From contig CACRSC010000083.1 in the NCBI GenBank assembly GCA_902651635.1, forward strand, positions 1-54,282: a stretch of DNA of 54,282 nt, read 5' to 3'. The notes beneath the pieces were generated by a model, which worked only from the letters and a program-made list of their open reading frames with translations, made no database searches and was not told the DNA's origin. This document shows, in pieces, positions 12,777 to 22,752 of the stretch; position 1 is the stretch's first letter, and each line of letters opens with the position of its first letter. The position numbers and the translations under genes were made by a program. The stretch is from Mastigamoeba balamuthi. Lineage: Eukaryota; Evosea; Mastigamoebida; Mastigamoebidae.

Positions 12777-14147
12777 TTATGGGCTTGCGGCAGGGGGGTT
12801 TGGGCCGGGGACAGAGTGCAGTGCGGGGGTGTGGGCCACTGGCGTTCTTAGTAAACTATTGAATCTTTTATAAAACAAGAAGGGCGACAAAATGCACTTT
12901 CCGGCGGCGGTTAATGACGCGGCGACGCAGTTTTTTATCAGAAAATCTCTAGTTAAACAGAAAATGCATCGAAACCGAATAGCGGATGCCGATTAAGGCG
13001 CGGAAATGCAACGATCACCAGAAAACGAGAAAAAAAGAGCCTCGTTTTCCTGTGCACTACCAAACAGGCCGACGCCGCGTCCCAGCGCATAGGAACACTC
13101 GTTGGGCCTCAGCGCACGCGTTCCGCACTCCAAACTCTTTTAGGAAAACACGAAAAACACGGCCAGTTTAGGTATTTTTGCACTCGTAGTAGTGTCCCTT
13201 TCCGAATGCACCTTTCAAACATAAAGAAAAGCGGCAGCTTTGGGAGTAGTATAGAAGGGTGAAGGAATAACGTATTGTCCGGATTATCCTTATTTGTCCG
13301 GCATTTAGGACATCCACAAAAGCAACTCGTGGATCAAGGTACACAACACTGTGTGTGGTTCTGCACCACCGTGAAAAGAGGTCGCTCGATTAGGATACAC
13401 CTTATCATTTATGATCACCGCCTCCCTCCGACAACCACCCCGCTCAATTCCCTCTCGGCCCGCCGCCCCCCCCCCCCCCCNCCCTCCTTCTCCTCTCCGG
13501 CCAGTCTCCTTCTCCCGTTTCCACTCGTCTCTCAATCCACTACGCCACCCAAAACCAGCAATGCAGTGTATTTCAGTAACAGATACAGATTCGTCTTGCG
13601 TGCCTTTTACTGGGACACGTTCGACAGCTGTCTACCGGATCAAGCGGTTTAGCACCTAAGTAACTCATCAGCGAACAGCTTTGAGGAGCGCGTTGTTGTC
13701 ACATGCCACTCAGATAATCTACTGCCCCTCCGCACCCACAAGAGGGGGGACTATTTCGTTTACTTCGTTTGGGTCGGATTCTCGGCGCCGTTCGCATCGG
13801 AGCCCCTGATAGGAAGGGAGTCGACAGTGTTGAGACCGCGCTATAGGCGCCTGGTGGTGGGGTCCGCTCTCCGCGAGCTCCGGGCGATCCACAAGGCGAT
13901 CGCCGCCGCCAACACCAAATCACGTTTCACCTGCCCGCACATAAGAACCTCCCCCACAGAAGGAGGCCCAAAATAGGTATAGCATCAGCAAAGAACGAGG
14001 AGGATCAGGGAGGAAGGGGCGACCTTTGACATGTGAAAGGTTGGATATCTGCGATTTTTCTCCGCACCGCAGCCATACGCCCTTGGCAGCCCCAAAGGGC
14101 ACTTATTAAAAAAGTCACACACACTACTCATTCCAATACTGGTGGCG
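12777..14147. other. Intergenic, AT-richer; no gene seen
   Basis: About 1.4 kb without a credible coding frame. Base composition falls well below the window average between 12840 and 13420. A poly-C run with one N at 13481 marks a sequencing or assembly break. Near the 3' end, 14043-14065 (GGATATCTGCG followed by TTTTTCTCCGC) resembles the recurrent upstream element and lies about 85-105 bp before the transporter start. Confidence 0.5.
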
Positions 14148-15977
14148 ATGCTCTGTGGTCCCACTGCACTCCTGTCCCTCGTCCTCTGCGCGGCCCTCCT
14201 GCCGTGCGGGGGCCTCGCGGGCGTCCCGAAAGACGACTCGGTGACTGTGATTCTGCGGTCAGACCACCCCGCGGACGTCGTGCTGACCAAGGGCACGTCG
14301 CACGCCGAGGTCGAGATCGTCGTCGCCAAGTACGCCCTCTCGCTCGCGCACAGCGCCGTCGAGGTCAAGAAGTGGGCCGAGAGCGAGCCCGAGGAGTCGG
14401 TCGACGCCAAGGCGACGCAGAACATCACGGTGGTCCTCGAGAAGACTTCGGAGACCAACGCCTCCGAGTGGGTCGCCGCGGGCTCCCCGCGGACCTTCCA
14501 CCTCAGCGACAAGGGCCTCGAGAAGTTCTTCTCCGTCTCGGCCTCGTCGTCGGCGGCCAGCCAGCGCCTGCGCTTCTCGACGACCAGCGGCGACTCTGTC
14601 GCCGTCCGCGTGCACACGGTCTGCATGGGCGGCTACGGCAAGGCGCAGGCGTGGCTGGGCCTGGCCGTGCTGGTCGTCACCTACTCGATCATCTCGTTCG
14701 AGCTCGCAGAGCGCGCGCTGATGGGCCTCGCCGCCATGTTCGTGACGCTGCTGCTGCTGCTCATCGCGCACAAGGAGTACCCGCTCGAGACGGTCGCCAC
14801 GTGGCTCGACCAGAGCACGTTCGTGCTGCTGTTCGGCATGATGATCGTCGTCAAGATCTTCGGCGACACGGGCTTCTTCGAGTGGATCGCCGTGCAGTCG
14901 ATCAAGCTCTCGCGCGGGTCCATCCGCGTGCTGTTCGTCCTGATCTGCACGATGACGGCGTGCCTGTCGGCGTTCCTCGACAACGTCACGACGGTGCTGC
15001 TGTCGGCGCCGATCACGATCAAGGTCTGCGAGCTGATGGAGCGCAGCCCCGTGCCGTTCCTGGTGGGCCAGGCGCTGCTGAGCAACATCGGCGGCACGGC
15101 GACGCTGGTCGGCGACCCCCCGAACATCATCATCGGCTCGATGCTCAAGGAGACGGTGACGTTCAACGACTTCATCCTCAACCTGACGCCGTGCGTCATC
15201 TTCGTCTCGGTCGTCTGCGAGGCGTTCCTGCTGTGGGTCTACAGGAAGAGCGTCAGCGGCCGCAGGGACCTCGACATCTCGGTGCTCAAGAACGAGGGCC
15301 AGATCAAGGAGAAGACCAAGTTCATCAAGTGCTCGGTCGTGCTCTCGATCGTCCTGCTGGGCTTCTTCCTCTCGAGCGTCATCGACGCCGAGCCCGCGTG
15401 GATCGCCCTCGCGGGCGCCACGGCGCTGATGCTGCTGACGTACCCCAAGCACATCGAGACGCCGCTGACGGGCGTCGAGTGGAACACGCTGGTCTTCTTC
15501 GGCGCGCTGTTCGTCCTCGTGCACGGCATGGAGAAGCTGGGCCTCATCAGGCTCATCACCGACGTGGTCGGCAGCATGATCGCCGCCTGCTCGCCCAAGA
15601 ACCACCTGCTCGTCGCCGTCACGCTGATCCTCTGGGTCTCGGCGCTGCTGTCGTCGGTCATCTCCTCGATCCCGACGACGACGACGCTGATCCCCGTCAT
15701 CGTCGAGCTCGCCGAGGACCCCTCGCTGCACCTCGCGCTCAAGCCCCTCATCTGGGCGCTCTCGCTCGGCGCCTGCTTCGGCGGCAACGGCACGCTCGTC
15801 GGCGCCGCCGCCAACGTCGTCGTCGCGGGCATCGTCAGGGCCAAGGGCTACTTCGTGACCTTTGCCAACTTCACCAAGGTCGGGTTCCCCGTCATGGCGC
15901 TGTCGACCGCCATCGCCAACGTCTACCTGATCTTTATTTATGTCCTCCTCGGGTGGGGCGTCGGGCCGTACGACTAA
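14148..15977 (+). CDS. P-protein (OCA2)/ArsB-NhaD-type membrane transporter (609 aa)
   Basis: Intronless ORF from ATG 14148. Residues 1 to about 27 form a signal peptide (LLSLVLCAALLPCGGLAG). A luminal or extracellular domain of about 130 residues follows, then about 12 membrane segments. The signature repeats of the ion-transporter superfamily are clear: SAFLDNVTTVLLSAPITI, NIGGTATLVGDPPNIIIG in the first half, and SSIPTTTTLIPV plus ACFGGNGTLVGAAANVV in the second. This layout, a lumenal N-domain plus paired DNVTT/GDPPN and GGNGT/GA-AN motifs, matches the animal P protein and its microbial relatives, which move anions or Na+/H+ in acidic organelles. The substrate cannot be read from sequence. 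The absence of introns contrasts with the neighbours and could reflect retroposition or transfer from bacteria. Confidence 0.88.
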   Translation: MLCGPTALLSLVLCAALLPCGGLAGVPKDDSVTVILRSDHPADVVLTKGTSHAEVEIVVAKYALSLAHSAVEVKKWAESEPEESVDAKATQNITVVLEKTSETNASEWVAAGSPRTFHLSDKGLEKFFSVSASSSAASQRLRFSTTSGDSVAVRVHTVCMGGYGKAQAWLGLAVLVVTYSIISFELAERALMGLAAMFVTLLLLLIAHKEYPLETVATWLDQSTFVLLFGMMIVVKIFGDTGFFEWIAVQSIKLSRGSIRVLFVLICTMTACLSAFLDNVTTVLLSAPITIKVCELMERSPVPFLVGQALLSNIGGTATLVGDPPNIIIGSMLKETVTFNDFILNLTPCVIFVSVVCEAFLLWVYRKSVSGRRDLDISVLKNEGQIKEKTKFIKCSVVLSIVLLGFFLSSVIDAEPAWIALAGATALMLLTYPKHIETPLTGVEWNTLVFFGALFVLVHGMEKLGLIRLITDVVGSMIAACSPKNHLLVAVTLILWVSALLSSVISSIPTTTTLIPVIVELAEDPSLHLALKPLIWALSLGACFGGNGTLVGAAANVVVAGIVRAKGYFVTFANFTKVGFPVMALSTAIANVYLIFIYVLLGWGVGPYD

Positions 15978-16088
15978 GTCAGGCCCTGCGCTCGGGTCCC
16001 ACCACCACCCACCGCCACGCATCCTCGCAATCACCACAGTGTACTGCCAACAGGATTCCGCATCTCGATTTATCGTGAATAGGGAACC

Positions 16089-16100
16089 AGATATTTCGCG
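16089..16100 (+). promoter_or_regulatory. AGATATTTC-type upstream element
   Basis: AGATATTTCGCG lies 58 bp before the start of the tail-anchored protein gene, with a second variant (AAATATCTTCGC) about 20 bp further on. Near-identical sequences occur before other genes, for example 26761, 29633 and 35066. This is a candidate core promoter element. Confidence 0.5.
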
Positions 16101-16146
16101 ATTCGGGCACCGGGGCTGTCCAAATATCTTCGCATCGCGGTTCACA

Positions 16147-16776
16147 ATGAGCTCTGTGCGCGGCGCCCACCGTCTGCCCCTCCCGCGCTTTGCTCACGCT
16201 CGGCGCCCGCGCCGCTCCCCGGGCAGTCGGTGCCGCTCTCCGAGTCCCTCGCGACCGACGCCGCGCTGGACCCCGCGTTCGAGCTCTCGCTCCTGACGAG
16301 GCAGCTGGACTACCTCTCCGCGGCCATCAACCGCCATGTCGACTACCGCGAGTCCGTCCTCTCGCGCGTCGAGTCCATGTAAGAAGTTTGTTTTGTTTTG
16401 CTTTCCCCCCACCCCACCCCGCTTCCTTTTTCTACCACACCCACTCCCACACCCACTCACACAACAACGACAACCACCACCCGCAAACCCCGGCCCCCAC
16501 CGCAACCGCAGGCTCAAGAAGAGAGAGCAGCTGGAGCAGCGGGCGAGCGAGGGCGTCATGAGGGCCGAGGCCGCGCGGGCGCAGCTGGCGGAGCAGCGCG
16601 CGCTGCTGAGGGCCAAGACGGAGGAGGCCCGGCAGCTCGAGGCCGAGCTCGGGGCCGCGCGGGCGGGCGCCGTGCCGCGGGACGAGCTCCGGCTGGCCGC
16701 CACGGAGCTCGTGCTGCTCTTCTCCGCGGTCACTCTGCTCGTCGTGGGCGTCGTAAGGTTGCTCGCACTTCACTGA
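16147..16776 (+). CDS. Tail-anchored coiled-coil protein (141 aa)
   Basis: Three exons: 16147-16155 (only MSS), 16227-16378 and 16512-16776. Introns start GTGCGC and GTAAGA and end CGGGCAG and CCGCAG; phases give 142 codons. The product is mostly helical with heptads (RQLDYLSAAINRHVDYRESV; Glu/Ala/Arg-rich coiled coil from about residue 58 to 110). It ends in one hydrophobic segment, ELVLLFSAVTLLVVGVVRLL, followed by two to three residues. That is the layout of a tail-anchored membrane protein facing the cytosol, as in SNARE-like, Golgi or ER adaptor proteins. No zero-layer SNARE signature is obvious, so the exact family is open. The 9-nt first coding exon is unusual but rests on matching phase and an upstream promoter-like element. 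Confidence 0.65.
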
Positions 16777-17372
16777 ATGAAAAATGTATCCCCTCCCCCG
16801 CCCGGCTCCCGCCGGTGGATTGGCGGATTGGCGGGTGTGGTGTGGTGGGGGTTTTTTTGCTATTCCGTAAGGAGAAAAACATTCTCAAAGGGGGGATGGG
16901 GGGTTGGAGGGGGGCGGGTGTGTTGGGACGAGGGACACGACGAGCGCCGCGCGGGGGCGGGGGCGCGCGGTGCTGCCAGTGGCCGTGCTTTGCGGGCTCG
17001 TCACGCGGTTGGGAAGAGTTTGGGCGCGCCGAGAGCCTCCTAGAGCAAGGAGGAACAGTGAAAAGTCATACCCACATGCATTTCGGCTGAAAAGCCGAGG
17101 AAGTTTTTTCTGGCGGCACCACCACCTCACCACACGACGCGTCAGCAGGAATTTCAGAAGGGCGGGTTGGGGCCCAAGGAAAGCTCAGATCTTTTTAGAG
17201 GAAATAAGTTAGCACAGAGGGAGAGAACAAGGTGCATTTCCGAGCCTCGAGGGAACGCAACAGAGCCGACCGCCGGCCCCCCTTGTCAACACCACCCCTC
17301 TCGCCCTCTCCACCGTCGTCTTTCTTTGGGACACGCCTCGTCCGAGTCCCACGCCACACGCCACCCCTGGAA
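16777..17372. other. Intergenic; no gene seen
   Basis: About 600 bp between two plus-strand genes. It contains a G-rich stretch (16840-17000) and a pyrimidine-rich run just before the next start, but no coding frame with family similarity. CAGATCTTTTTAGAGG near 17186 may be a weak form of the shared upstream element. Confidence 0.4.
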
Positions 17373-19176
17373 ATGATGCTGAGCGGCGCCCTCGACCCCA
17401 TCGTCGACACGAGCGACGACACGCGGGGTGTCAAGCGGCCGATGGACATCGGGTTTCTCTGCTCGGCCTCGACGTGCGTCAGCCCGGCGCCGTCCTCGAA
17501 GCGCCCCCGAGGCGAAGGGTACGCCAAACACGAACGCTCTTCCCCCGCTTTTCAAGGCCGAGGGGACCCGGGGATTTCATTTCGACCAAAAAAAGCAAGA
17601 AAAGTGTCTGGCGCTGCTCGGGCGCAGTGCGGACAGGCACGGTCCGGAGCTCCACCGCCCCCCGGGCCCACCCGCGGCGCCGTGCGCGCCGGGGCGCGAC
17701 CTCCGTGCCCATGCGCAGTATTTTTTACTCTTTTCTAAACATTCAGTTGGGAGCGCGGGGGAGTACAGTCACTTCCTCTCTTTGTTTCCTCAACGCCAGA
17801 TATTCTTTTTCCACCCCTCTCGGAAAATATCTCCTCTTCCCACACCACCTCGTCCCCGCTGCTTATTCCCTGATTGGCCCGTTCTCACCCCTCCTTTTGT
17901 CCTCCCCCGCCCGCCCCAGCCCCTCTGCGGACAACGTCGACCTCATCACGGCGCTCCGCGCGGTCGAGATCGACGCGAGGGCCAACGTGCTGAGGTCCGA
18001 GGCGGACTTTGCCGCCCGCTTTGACGCGCTGTCGCGCATGATCCTGCTCGGCTCGAAGCTCGTCATCGCCGGCGTGCGGCACCGCATCACCGAGATCGAG
18101 TTCTTCTACCGCGGCCAGGGGCACCAGGACCCGTACACGCCCTGCGACGACATGCAGCGCACGTGCGGCCTGTGGTACTTCCACAAGACGGCCGGCAAGT
18201 ACCGCGGGGGCACGTACAAGGGCGTCGACCTGACCTTTGGCGGCGACACGGCCCACGGCGGCATCCTCATCCGCGGGCTGCAGGACATCGCCACGGGCAC
18301 CGTCTTTGACGGGCCCTGCGTCTGCGTCGACCACATGCTGCGGTCCACCGGCTGCGAGGACGTCGCGCAGCTCGTCGCCAGGGACCCCTCGCTCAAGGCG
18401 GTGCCCGAGACCGACGACGAGGCCCGCAACCGCCTCGTCTACATCGAGTACCGCAGGCCGCACAAGCGCCCGGCGCGCGCGCAGCCCACGCCGTCGGTGA
18501 CGCCGTCGTCGATGTCGCCGCAGTCGTCGCCCCGGACGGACGTGCTCGTCGCGCCCAAGGCCCTGCCGCTGCTGGCGCAGTCGCTGCCGCCGTCGCAGGC
18601 CGCGACGCCCGTCTCGTCGCCGCCGTCGTCGCGAGGGGCGCGGCGTCGCTCGAGTCGCTGCCGGTGCTGATCGGCAGCAGGAACGGGGCCTTCTCGCAGG
18701 TCGTGCCGTCGCTGTCCGCGAGGATGGCGCACCACGCAGAGGTCGACGTGGTGCCCACGACGCCGCGCGGCGCGATGGTCCCCGAGATCCCGCGCTCGCC
18801 CGTCGACCTGGCCGCGCAGAAGGGGTCCTCTGGCGGCCGCACCATCCTCAAGACGCCGCGCGTGGGGCTGACGCTCAAGAACCACGTGGAGAGCAAGGAG
18901 AGGTTCATCATGCGGCACTACCGCTACCTGACGACGACGCGCGAGACGAAGAAGGGAAAGCAGTTCATCGTGCTCGCGATGCGCAAGAAGCTCGGCAAGA
19001 CGGCGGGGCAGGTCAACCTGGAGACTGGCGTGGGCCAGGGCACCATCACCAACTACAGCGACCTCTTCGACAAGGGCCGCGAGCGCAGCGACATCTCTGC
19101 GCTGCGCGAGGTGCAGCTCGACACGGAGGAGCTCTGCGAGCTGTACGGCTACTGCTTCCAGCACGGCCTTATCTAA
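17373..19176 (+). CDS. Conserved protein of unknown function with WYFH/YKGVDLTFG motifs (frame break near 18.63 kb)
   Basis: Exon 1 is 17373-17518; intron 17519-17919 (401 nt, GTACGC...CCCCAG) joins to 17920 in phase. The N-terminus has a basic stretch (SSKRPRGEG) like a nuclear signal. Residues of about 55-250 form one domain with IEFFYRGQGHQDPY, LWYFHKTAG, YKGVDLTFGGDTAHGGILIR and GPCVCVDHML. Fungal and protist proteins with this pattern are, to my recollection, annotated as resembling the methylpurine-DNA glycosylase fold; this is low-confidence inference. A Ser/Pro linker follows, then a C-terminal part with HYRYLTTTRETKKGKQF. The reading frame changes by one between about 18600 and 18664, where the first frame stops at 18668. 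No good intron fits, so a base error or a very short intron is likely. Confidence 0.6.
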
Positions 19177-19389
19177 GGAGACCAGGCCGGTGCACTACAT
19201 TTTCCCCATGTCTGGCACAGTAACCCTAAGTAGCGATTACTCACCGGATTTGCTCCGGGGCGCGTGCTGGGAGGTTGAGCTGTGTTGCCCCCAGCCCTGC
19301 CGACTTATACAAACACACACACGCCATCCAACTTTAAATGAGAGGCTAGTATACGGCGATTCCAAGGCAGTTTCGCCCTGTTTGTTGTT
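19177..19389. terminator. Convergent 3' flanks
   Basis: About 210 bp between the stop of the plus-strand gene (19176) and the stop of the minus-strand NADAR gene (19390). It is locally AT-richer with TTTAAATG at 19332; no gene is seen. Confidence 0.35.
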
Positions 19390-20354
19390 TCAGAAGCGCG
19401 TGCTTTCTGTGATGTACGCAGACACGCTCAGCGCGGACCTGTTGTTGCCCTGCTCCCACACTACGTTGCCCGCGCCGTCCACCAGAACATACCTGCACCA
19501 CCTGTGAGACGCGAGCCATTCCTCCCCCGCGACGCACTTGTACTCTGCAGAGAAGCCCTCGGGGACACGCAGGCTGAGGGACCACTTCTGGCCAGCGCCC
19601 CCTGCGGCGACGACCCAGCTCATCGCGGGAGCCCGCAGCGGGTCCCACTGGCCGAGCAGGCAGTGGTCGCCAGCAACGCGCAGGCAATCCCCGGGCCGCG
19701 TGCTGCACACGCAGCTCCACGTGACCACCCTGCGCCCGGCCCCGCCCTCGCGCGCCAGCTCCTGCCTCAGGTCCATCAGCAGTCTCCCGAGGACGTTCCT
19801 CCCGCTGCCGTCCCCGCCGTCGCCCCAGAACGGGTCGACCGCCGAGTGCTCCACCAGAGGCGCCTCGCCTGCGCGCAGGGGCAGCAGCAGCAGCAGATCA
19901 GAGCGGCGCGCGCAGCAGGCGGCAGCAGCGCACCCGTGGCCAGGAGGAGGTCCCTCAGCGCCTCGTCCTGCGTGAACTTGTGGCGCAGCGCCCCGCGCAT
20001 CACGTCGACCTTTGCGTCGTCCCAGTCCCCCCTCACGAGCTTCGCGTTGGCCGGGTCCCTCGTGAAGCTGCAGGGGGAGGACCCCGGCACGTGAGGTCGC
20101 TGCGTGGCAGGGGAGTGGAAGGAGAGGGGTGGAGGGCACTCGAATGCGGCACGCGGCGTGGGCAGCAGGCGGACGCGCGTGCGGAGGGCCTCGTCGGCGA
20201 ACTTGGAGGCCTGGTAGAGGTGCTCGGTCGTGGGCCACGCCACGCCGTCGACCACCAGCGAGCGGCACGGCCAGAAGTTCGACAGCTCGAAGTAGGGGTC
20301 CGGCGGGTCGTAGAAGAGCACCGCCTCTCCCGCGCGCAACACCGCCCGCTCCAT
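19390..20354 (-). CDS. NADAR (YbiA-like) N-glycosidase domain fused to a CBM20 starch-binding domain
   Basis: Start ATG at 20354; exons 20354-19934 and 19868-19390, with intron 19869-19933 (GTGCGC...GCGCAG). A further in-phase 75-nt intron, 20100-20174, is likely, giving about 274 aa. The N-terminal domain shows NADAR hallmarks: FYDPPDPYFELSNFWPC, WPTTEHLYQASKFAD, then DWDDAKVDVMRGALRHKF, LLLATG, and a C-terminal WGDGGDGSGRNVLGRLLMDLR. NADAR proteins handle ADP-ribose-type adducts; members remove ADP-ribose from guanine bases, and YbiA cleaves a riboflavin-pathway N-glycoside. The C-terminal 100 residues read as CBM20: DCLRVAGDHCLLGQWDP, WSLSLRVPEG, EYKCVAGEEW, and VVWEQGNNRSA. CBM20 binds starch or glycogen, so the enzyme may be held on storage polysaccharide. 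A truncated copy at 20726-21323 belongs to a probable assembly duplication. Confidence 0.85.
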
Positions 20355-20724
20355 TTTGCCGCCGATACAGAAAGAGAATCACAAGAATCTTCAGGGAGGA
20401 ACTGTGTATCTCTCTTATTCACATGTGCAGTACAGCCAACCGCTTATTGGTGTGTGTCTTTCCGCGCGCGCCGCCGACGTTGTGGTGGAGGGGGAGAGAG
20501 AGGTGAGGTGATTAAGGAGTGAGGGGGTGGCTGCCGTCACATCAGGCTGCACCCGGACTGGCGGATCCTGCGGACGCGGCGGGCGACTGCGGACTTGGCG
20601 CCGTGGCGGTGGCCCTTGGACTCGCCGGCCGGCGACGACGACGACGGGGCCACGCGGTCGATCTCGCGCACGGCCTCGTTGAAGGCCTCCTCGACGTTGT
20701 GGCGCGTCTTGGCGCTCGTCTCGA
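19757..20724. repeat. 968-bp direct duplication, copy 1
   Basis: The sequence 19757-20724 recurs at 20726-21693, a shift of 969, with a single N at 20725 between the copies. I saw no differences at the places compared. Copy 1 breaks off inside the Ras gene and copy 2 starts inside the NADAR gene, as expected when two overlapping contig ends are placed side by side rather than merged. Confidence 0.9.
20537..20724 (-). pseudogene. Truncated 3' end of Ras (duplicate)
   Basis: It encodes the same last 62 residues of Ras as 21506-21693, ending in the CSLM box, and is cut by the N at 20725. It is best read as the extra copy of an unmerged assembly overlap, not a second gene. Confidence 0.8.
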
Positions 20725-20725
20725 N

Positions 20726-21323
20726 AGCTCCTGCCTCAGGTCCATCAGCAGTCTCCCGAGGACGTTCCTCCCGCTGCCGTCCCCGCCGTCGCCCCAGAAC
20801 GGGTCGACCGCCGAGTGCTCCACCAGAGGCGCCTCGCCTGCGCGCAGGGGCAGCAGCAGCAGCAGATCAGAGCGGCGCGCGCAGCAGGCGGCAGCAGCGC
20901 ACCCGTGGCCAGGAGGAGGTCCCTCAGCGCCTCGTCCTGCGTGAACTTGTGGCGCAGCGCCCCGCGCATCACGTCGACCTTTGCGTCGTCCCAGTCCCCC
21001 CTCACGAGCTTCGCGTTGGCCGGGTCCCTCGTGAAGCTGCAGGGGGAGGACCCCGGCACGTGAGGTCGCTGCGTGGCAGGGGAGTGGAAGGAGAGGGGTG
21101 GAGGGCACTCGAATGCGGCACGCGGCGTGGGCAGCAGGCGGACGCGCGTGCGGAGGGCCTCGTCGGCGAACTTGGAGGCCTGGTAGAGGTGCTCGGTCGT
21201 GGGCCACGCCACGCCGTCGACCACCAGCGAGCGGCACGGCCAGAAGTTCGACAGCTCGAAGTAGGGGTCCGGCGGGTCGTAGAAGAGCACCGCCTCTCCC
21301 GCGCGCAACACCGCCCGCTCCAT
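20726..21323 (-). pseudogene. Truncated 5' part of NADAR-CBM20 (duplicate)
   Basis: It encodes the same NADAR N-terminus as the gene at 20354, from the ATG at 21323, but ends at the N before the CBM20 part. Same explanation as the Ras fragment: part of copy 2 (20726-21693) of the duplicated block. Confidence 0.8.
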
Positions 21324-21693
21324 TTTGCCGCCGATACAGAAAGAGAATCACAAGAATCTTCAGGGAGGAACTGTGTATCTCTCTTATTCACATGTGCAGT
21401 ACAGCCAACCGCTTATTGGTGTGTGTCTTTCCGCGCGCGCCGCCGACGTTGTGGTGGAGGGGGAGAGAGAGGTGAGGTGATTAAGGAGTGAGGGGGTGGC
21501 TGCCGTCACATCAGGCTGCACCCGGACTGGCGGATCCTGCGGACGCGGCGGGCGACTGCGGACTTGGCGCCGTGGCGGTGGCCCTTGGACTCGCCGGCCG
21601 GCGACGACGACGACGGGGCCACGCGGTCGATCTCGCGCACGGCCTCGTTGAAGGCCTCCTCGACGTTGTGGCGCGTCTTGGCGCTCGTCTCGA
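20726..21693. repeat. 968-bp direct duplication, copy 2
   Basis: Second copy of 19757-20724. It continues without a break into the rest of the Ras gene, so the natural order is probably Ras followed about 180 bp later by NADAR-CBM20, both on the minus strand. Confidence 0.9.
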
Positions 21694-22223
21694 CGAAGGC
21701 GCACCGGAACTCGTGGGCCAGGCGGCTGCCCTCGGCCTCGGTGACCTCGCGCTCGGACGCGGGCAGGTCGCTCTTGTTGCCCACGAGGACGATCGGGACC
21801 GCGTCGCAGTCCTTCACGCGCAGGATGCCCTCGCGGAGCGCGCGGACGTCCTCGAAGCTGCGGCGCGAGGCGACCGAGTAGACGATCAGGAACGTCTGCC
21901 CCGAGCGCATGTAGAAGTCGCGCATGGCGCTGAACTCGTCCTGGCCCGCGGTGTCCAGGATGTCCAGCAGGCACGCGGGCCTGTCGTCAATGACGACCTG
22001 CTTGCGGTACGAGTCCTCGATCGTCGGGTCCTGAGGTGGGGGAAGGGGGAACGGAGTGGGTCAGGAGACAGAGAGCACAGGCGAGTGCGCGGAAAAGGCG
22101 ATGCGGAAACCGCACGTATTCTTTGACAAAGTAGTTCTGCACAAACTGCACGGTGAGGGCGGACTTGCCCACGCCGCCAGAGCCCATCACCACGATCTTG
22201 TATATCTCGAGCTGGGTCGCCAT
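21506..22223 (-). CDS. ras: Ras-family small GTPase (210 aa)
   Basis: Exons 22223-22116 and 22030-21506; intron 22031-22115 (GTGCGG...CCTCAG) sits between KEY and DPTIEDSY. All G-boxes are present: P-loop [11 protein letters not shown] (Ser where H-Ras has Ala11), switch [12 protein letters not shown], switch [22 protein letters not shown] and ETSAK. The C-terminal region is extended (about 210 against 189 residues), with a Ser-rich linker, a basic stretch ([11 protein letters not shown]) and the CAAX box CSLM, whose final Met favours farnesylation. It should act as a GTP/GDP switch at the plasma membrane, upstream of kinase or PI3K/TOR signalling. The start is the only ATG before the P-loop. 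A duplicate of the last 62 codons at 20537 is probably artefactual. Confidence 0.95.
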
Positions 22224-22752
22224 GCGTGCGCACAAACAACAACAGTGTCCCCACTGGCTTTTTGATTCACGGAGTTTTAAAAAATAAAGCAATATCGCAG
22301 CGTTTTAGGTCAATGCCGTCGTTAAATGAACACGTGCCTCACGTGAAAAATCTGTGAAACGAGGAGAAACCAAACCTCCGGAGAAACCGCTCGGGCCCGT
22401 TCTGCGAGCCCGCGACACGAAGCGGGCGTGCGGTCCTCTTCCTCGCGAGTCCTGAGCAGAGCTCCCAGAGGCGGGACTCGACGAGTCTGAATATGACATC
22501 ACCCCGGCTGTGTGTTGCGCCTCTCCGCGCACGAGGCACCGATTTCTCTCTTGGGATCACCCCACTGTCAGTTGCACCCGAAACGCCGACCGCATACATA
22601 CGCCCCGCATCCCAGCGGGTGGACCGCAGTCGCGGGCCGCGGCTCTGTGGCGCGGACCAGCTCGCATAAATGTGCTGCTGCGTGCTGCGGGGCTGCAGTG
22701 TTTCTCGAACGGAAGATACGACTGAGAAATCCCGTGGTACACAACGGCAGAC
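22224..22752. promoter_or_regulatory. Divergent promoter region (Ras and CLU-like gene)
   Basis: About 530 bp lie between the minus-strand Ras start and the plus-strand start at 22753. Near Ras, 22260-22300 is A/T-rich (minus strand reads a TTTATTTTTTAAAA-type box). Near 22753 lies GAGAAATCCCG, a weak match to the recurrent upstream element. No coding frame here looks genuine. Confidence 0.45.

Noticed and set aside
13275-13652. Open frames on both strands across the poly-C run with N
   Set aside because: They are low-complexity, overlap each other and include the N; no family motif and no splice structure. Treated as intergenic.
14259-16145. 628-codon minus-strand frame opposite the transporter
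   Set aside because: Arg/Asp/Glu-rich shadow frame caused by third-position G/C in the real gene; no domain.
20537-21323. A second Ras gene and a second NADAR gene
   Set aside because: Both are truncated exactly at the N at 20725 and identical to the full genes; an assembly overlap explains them.
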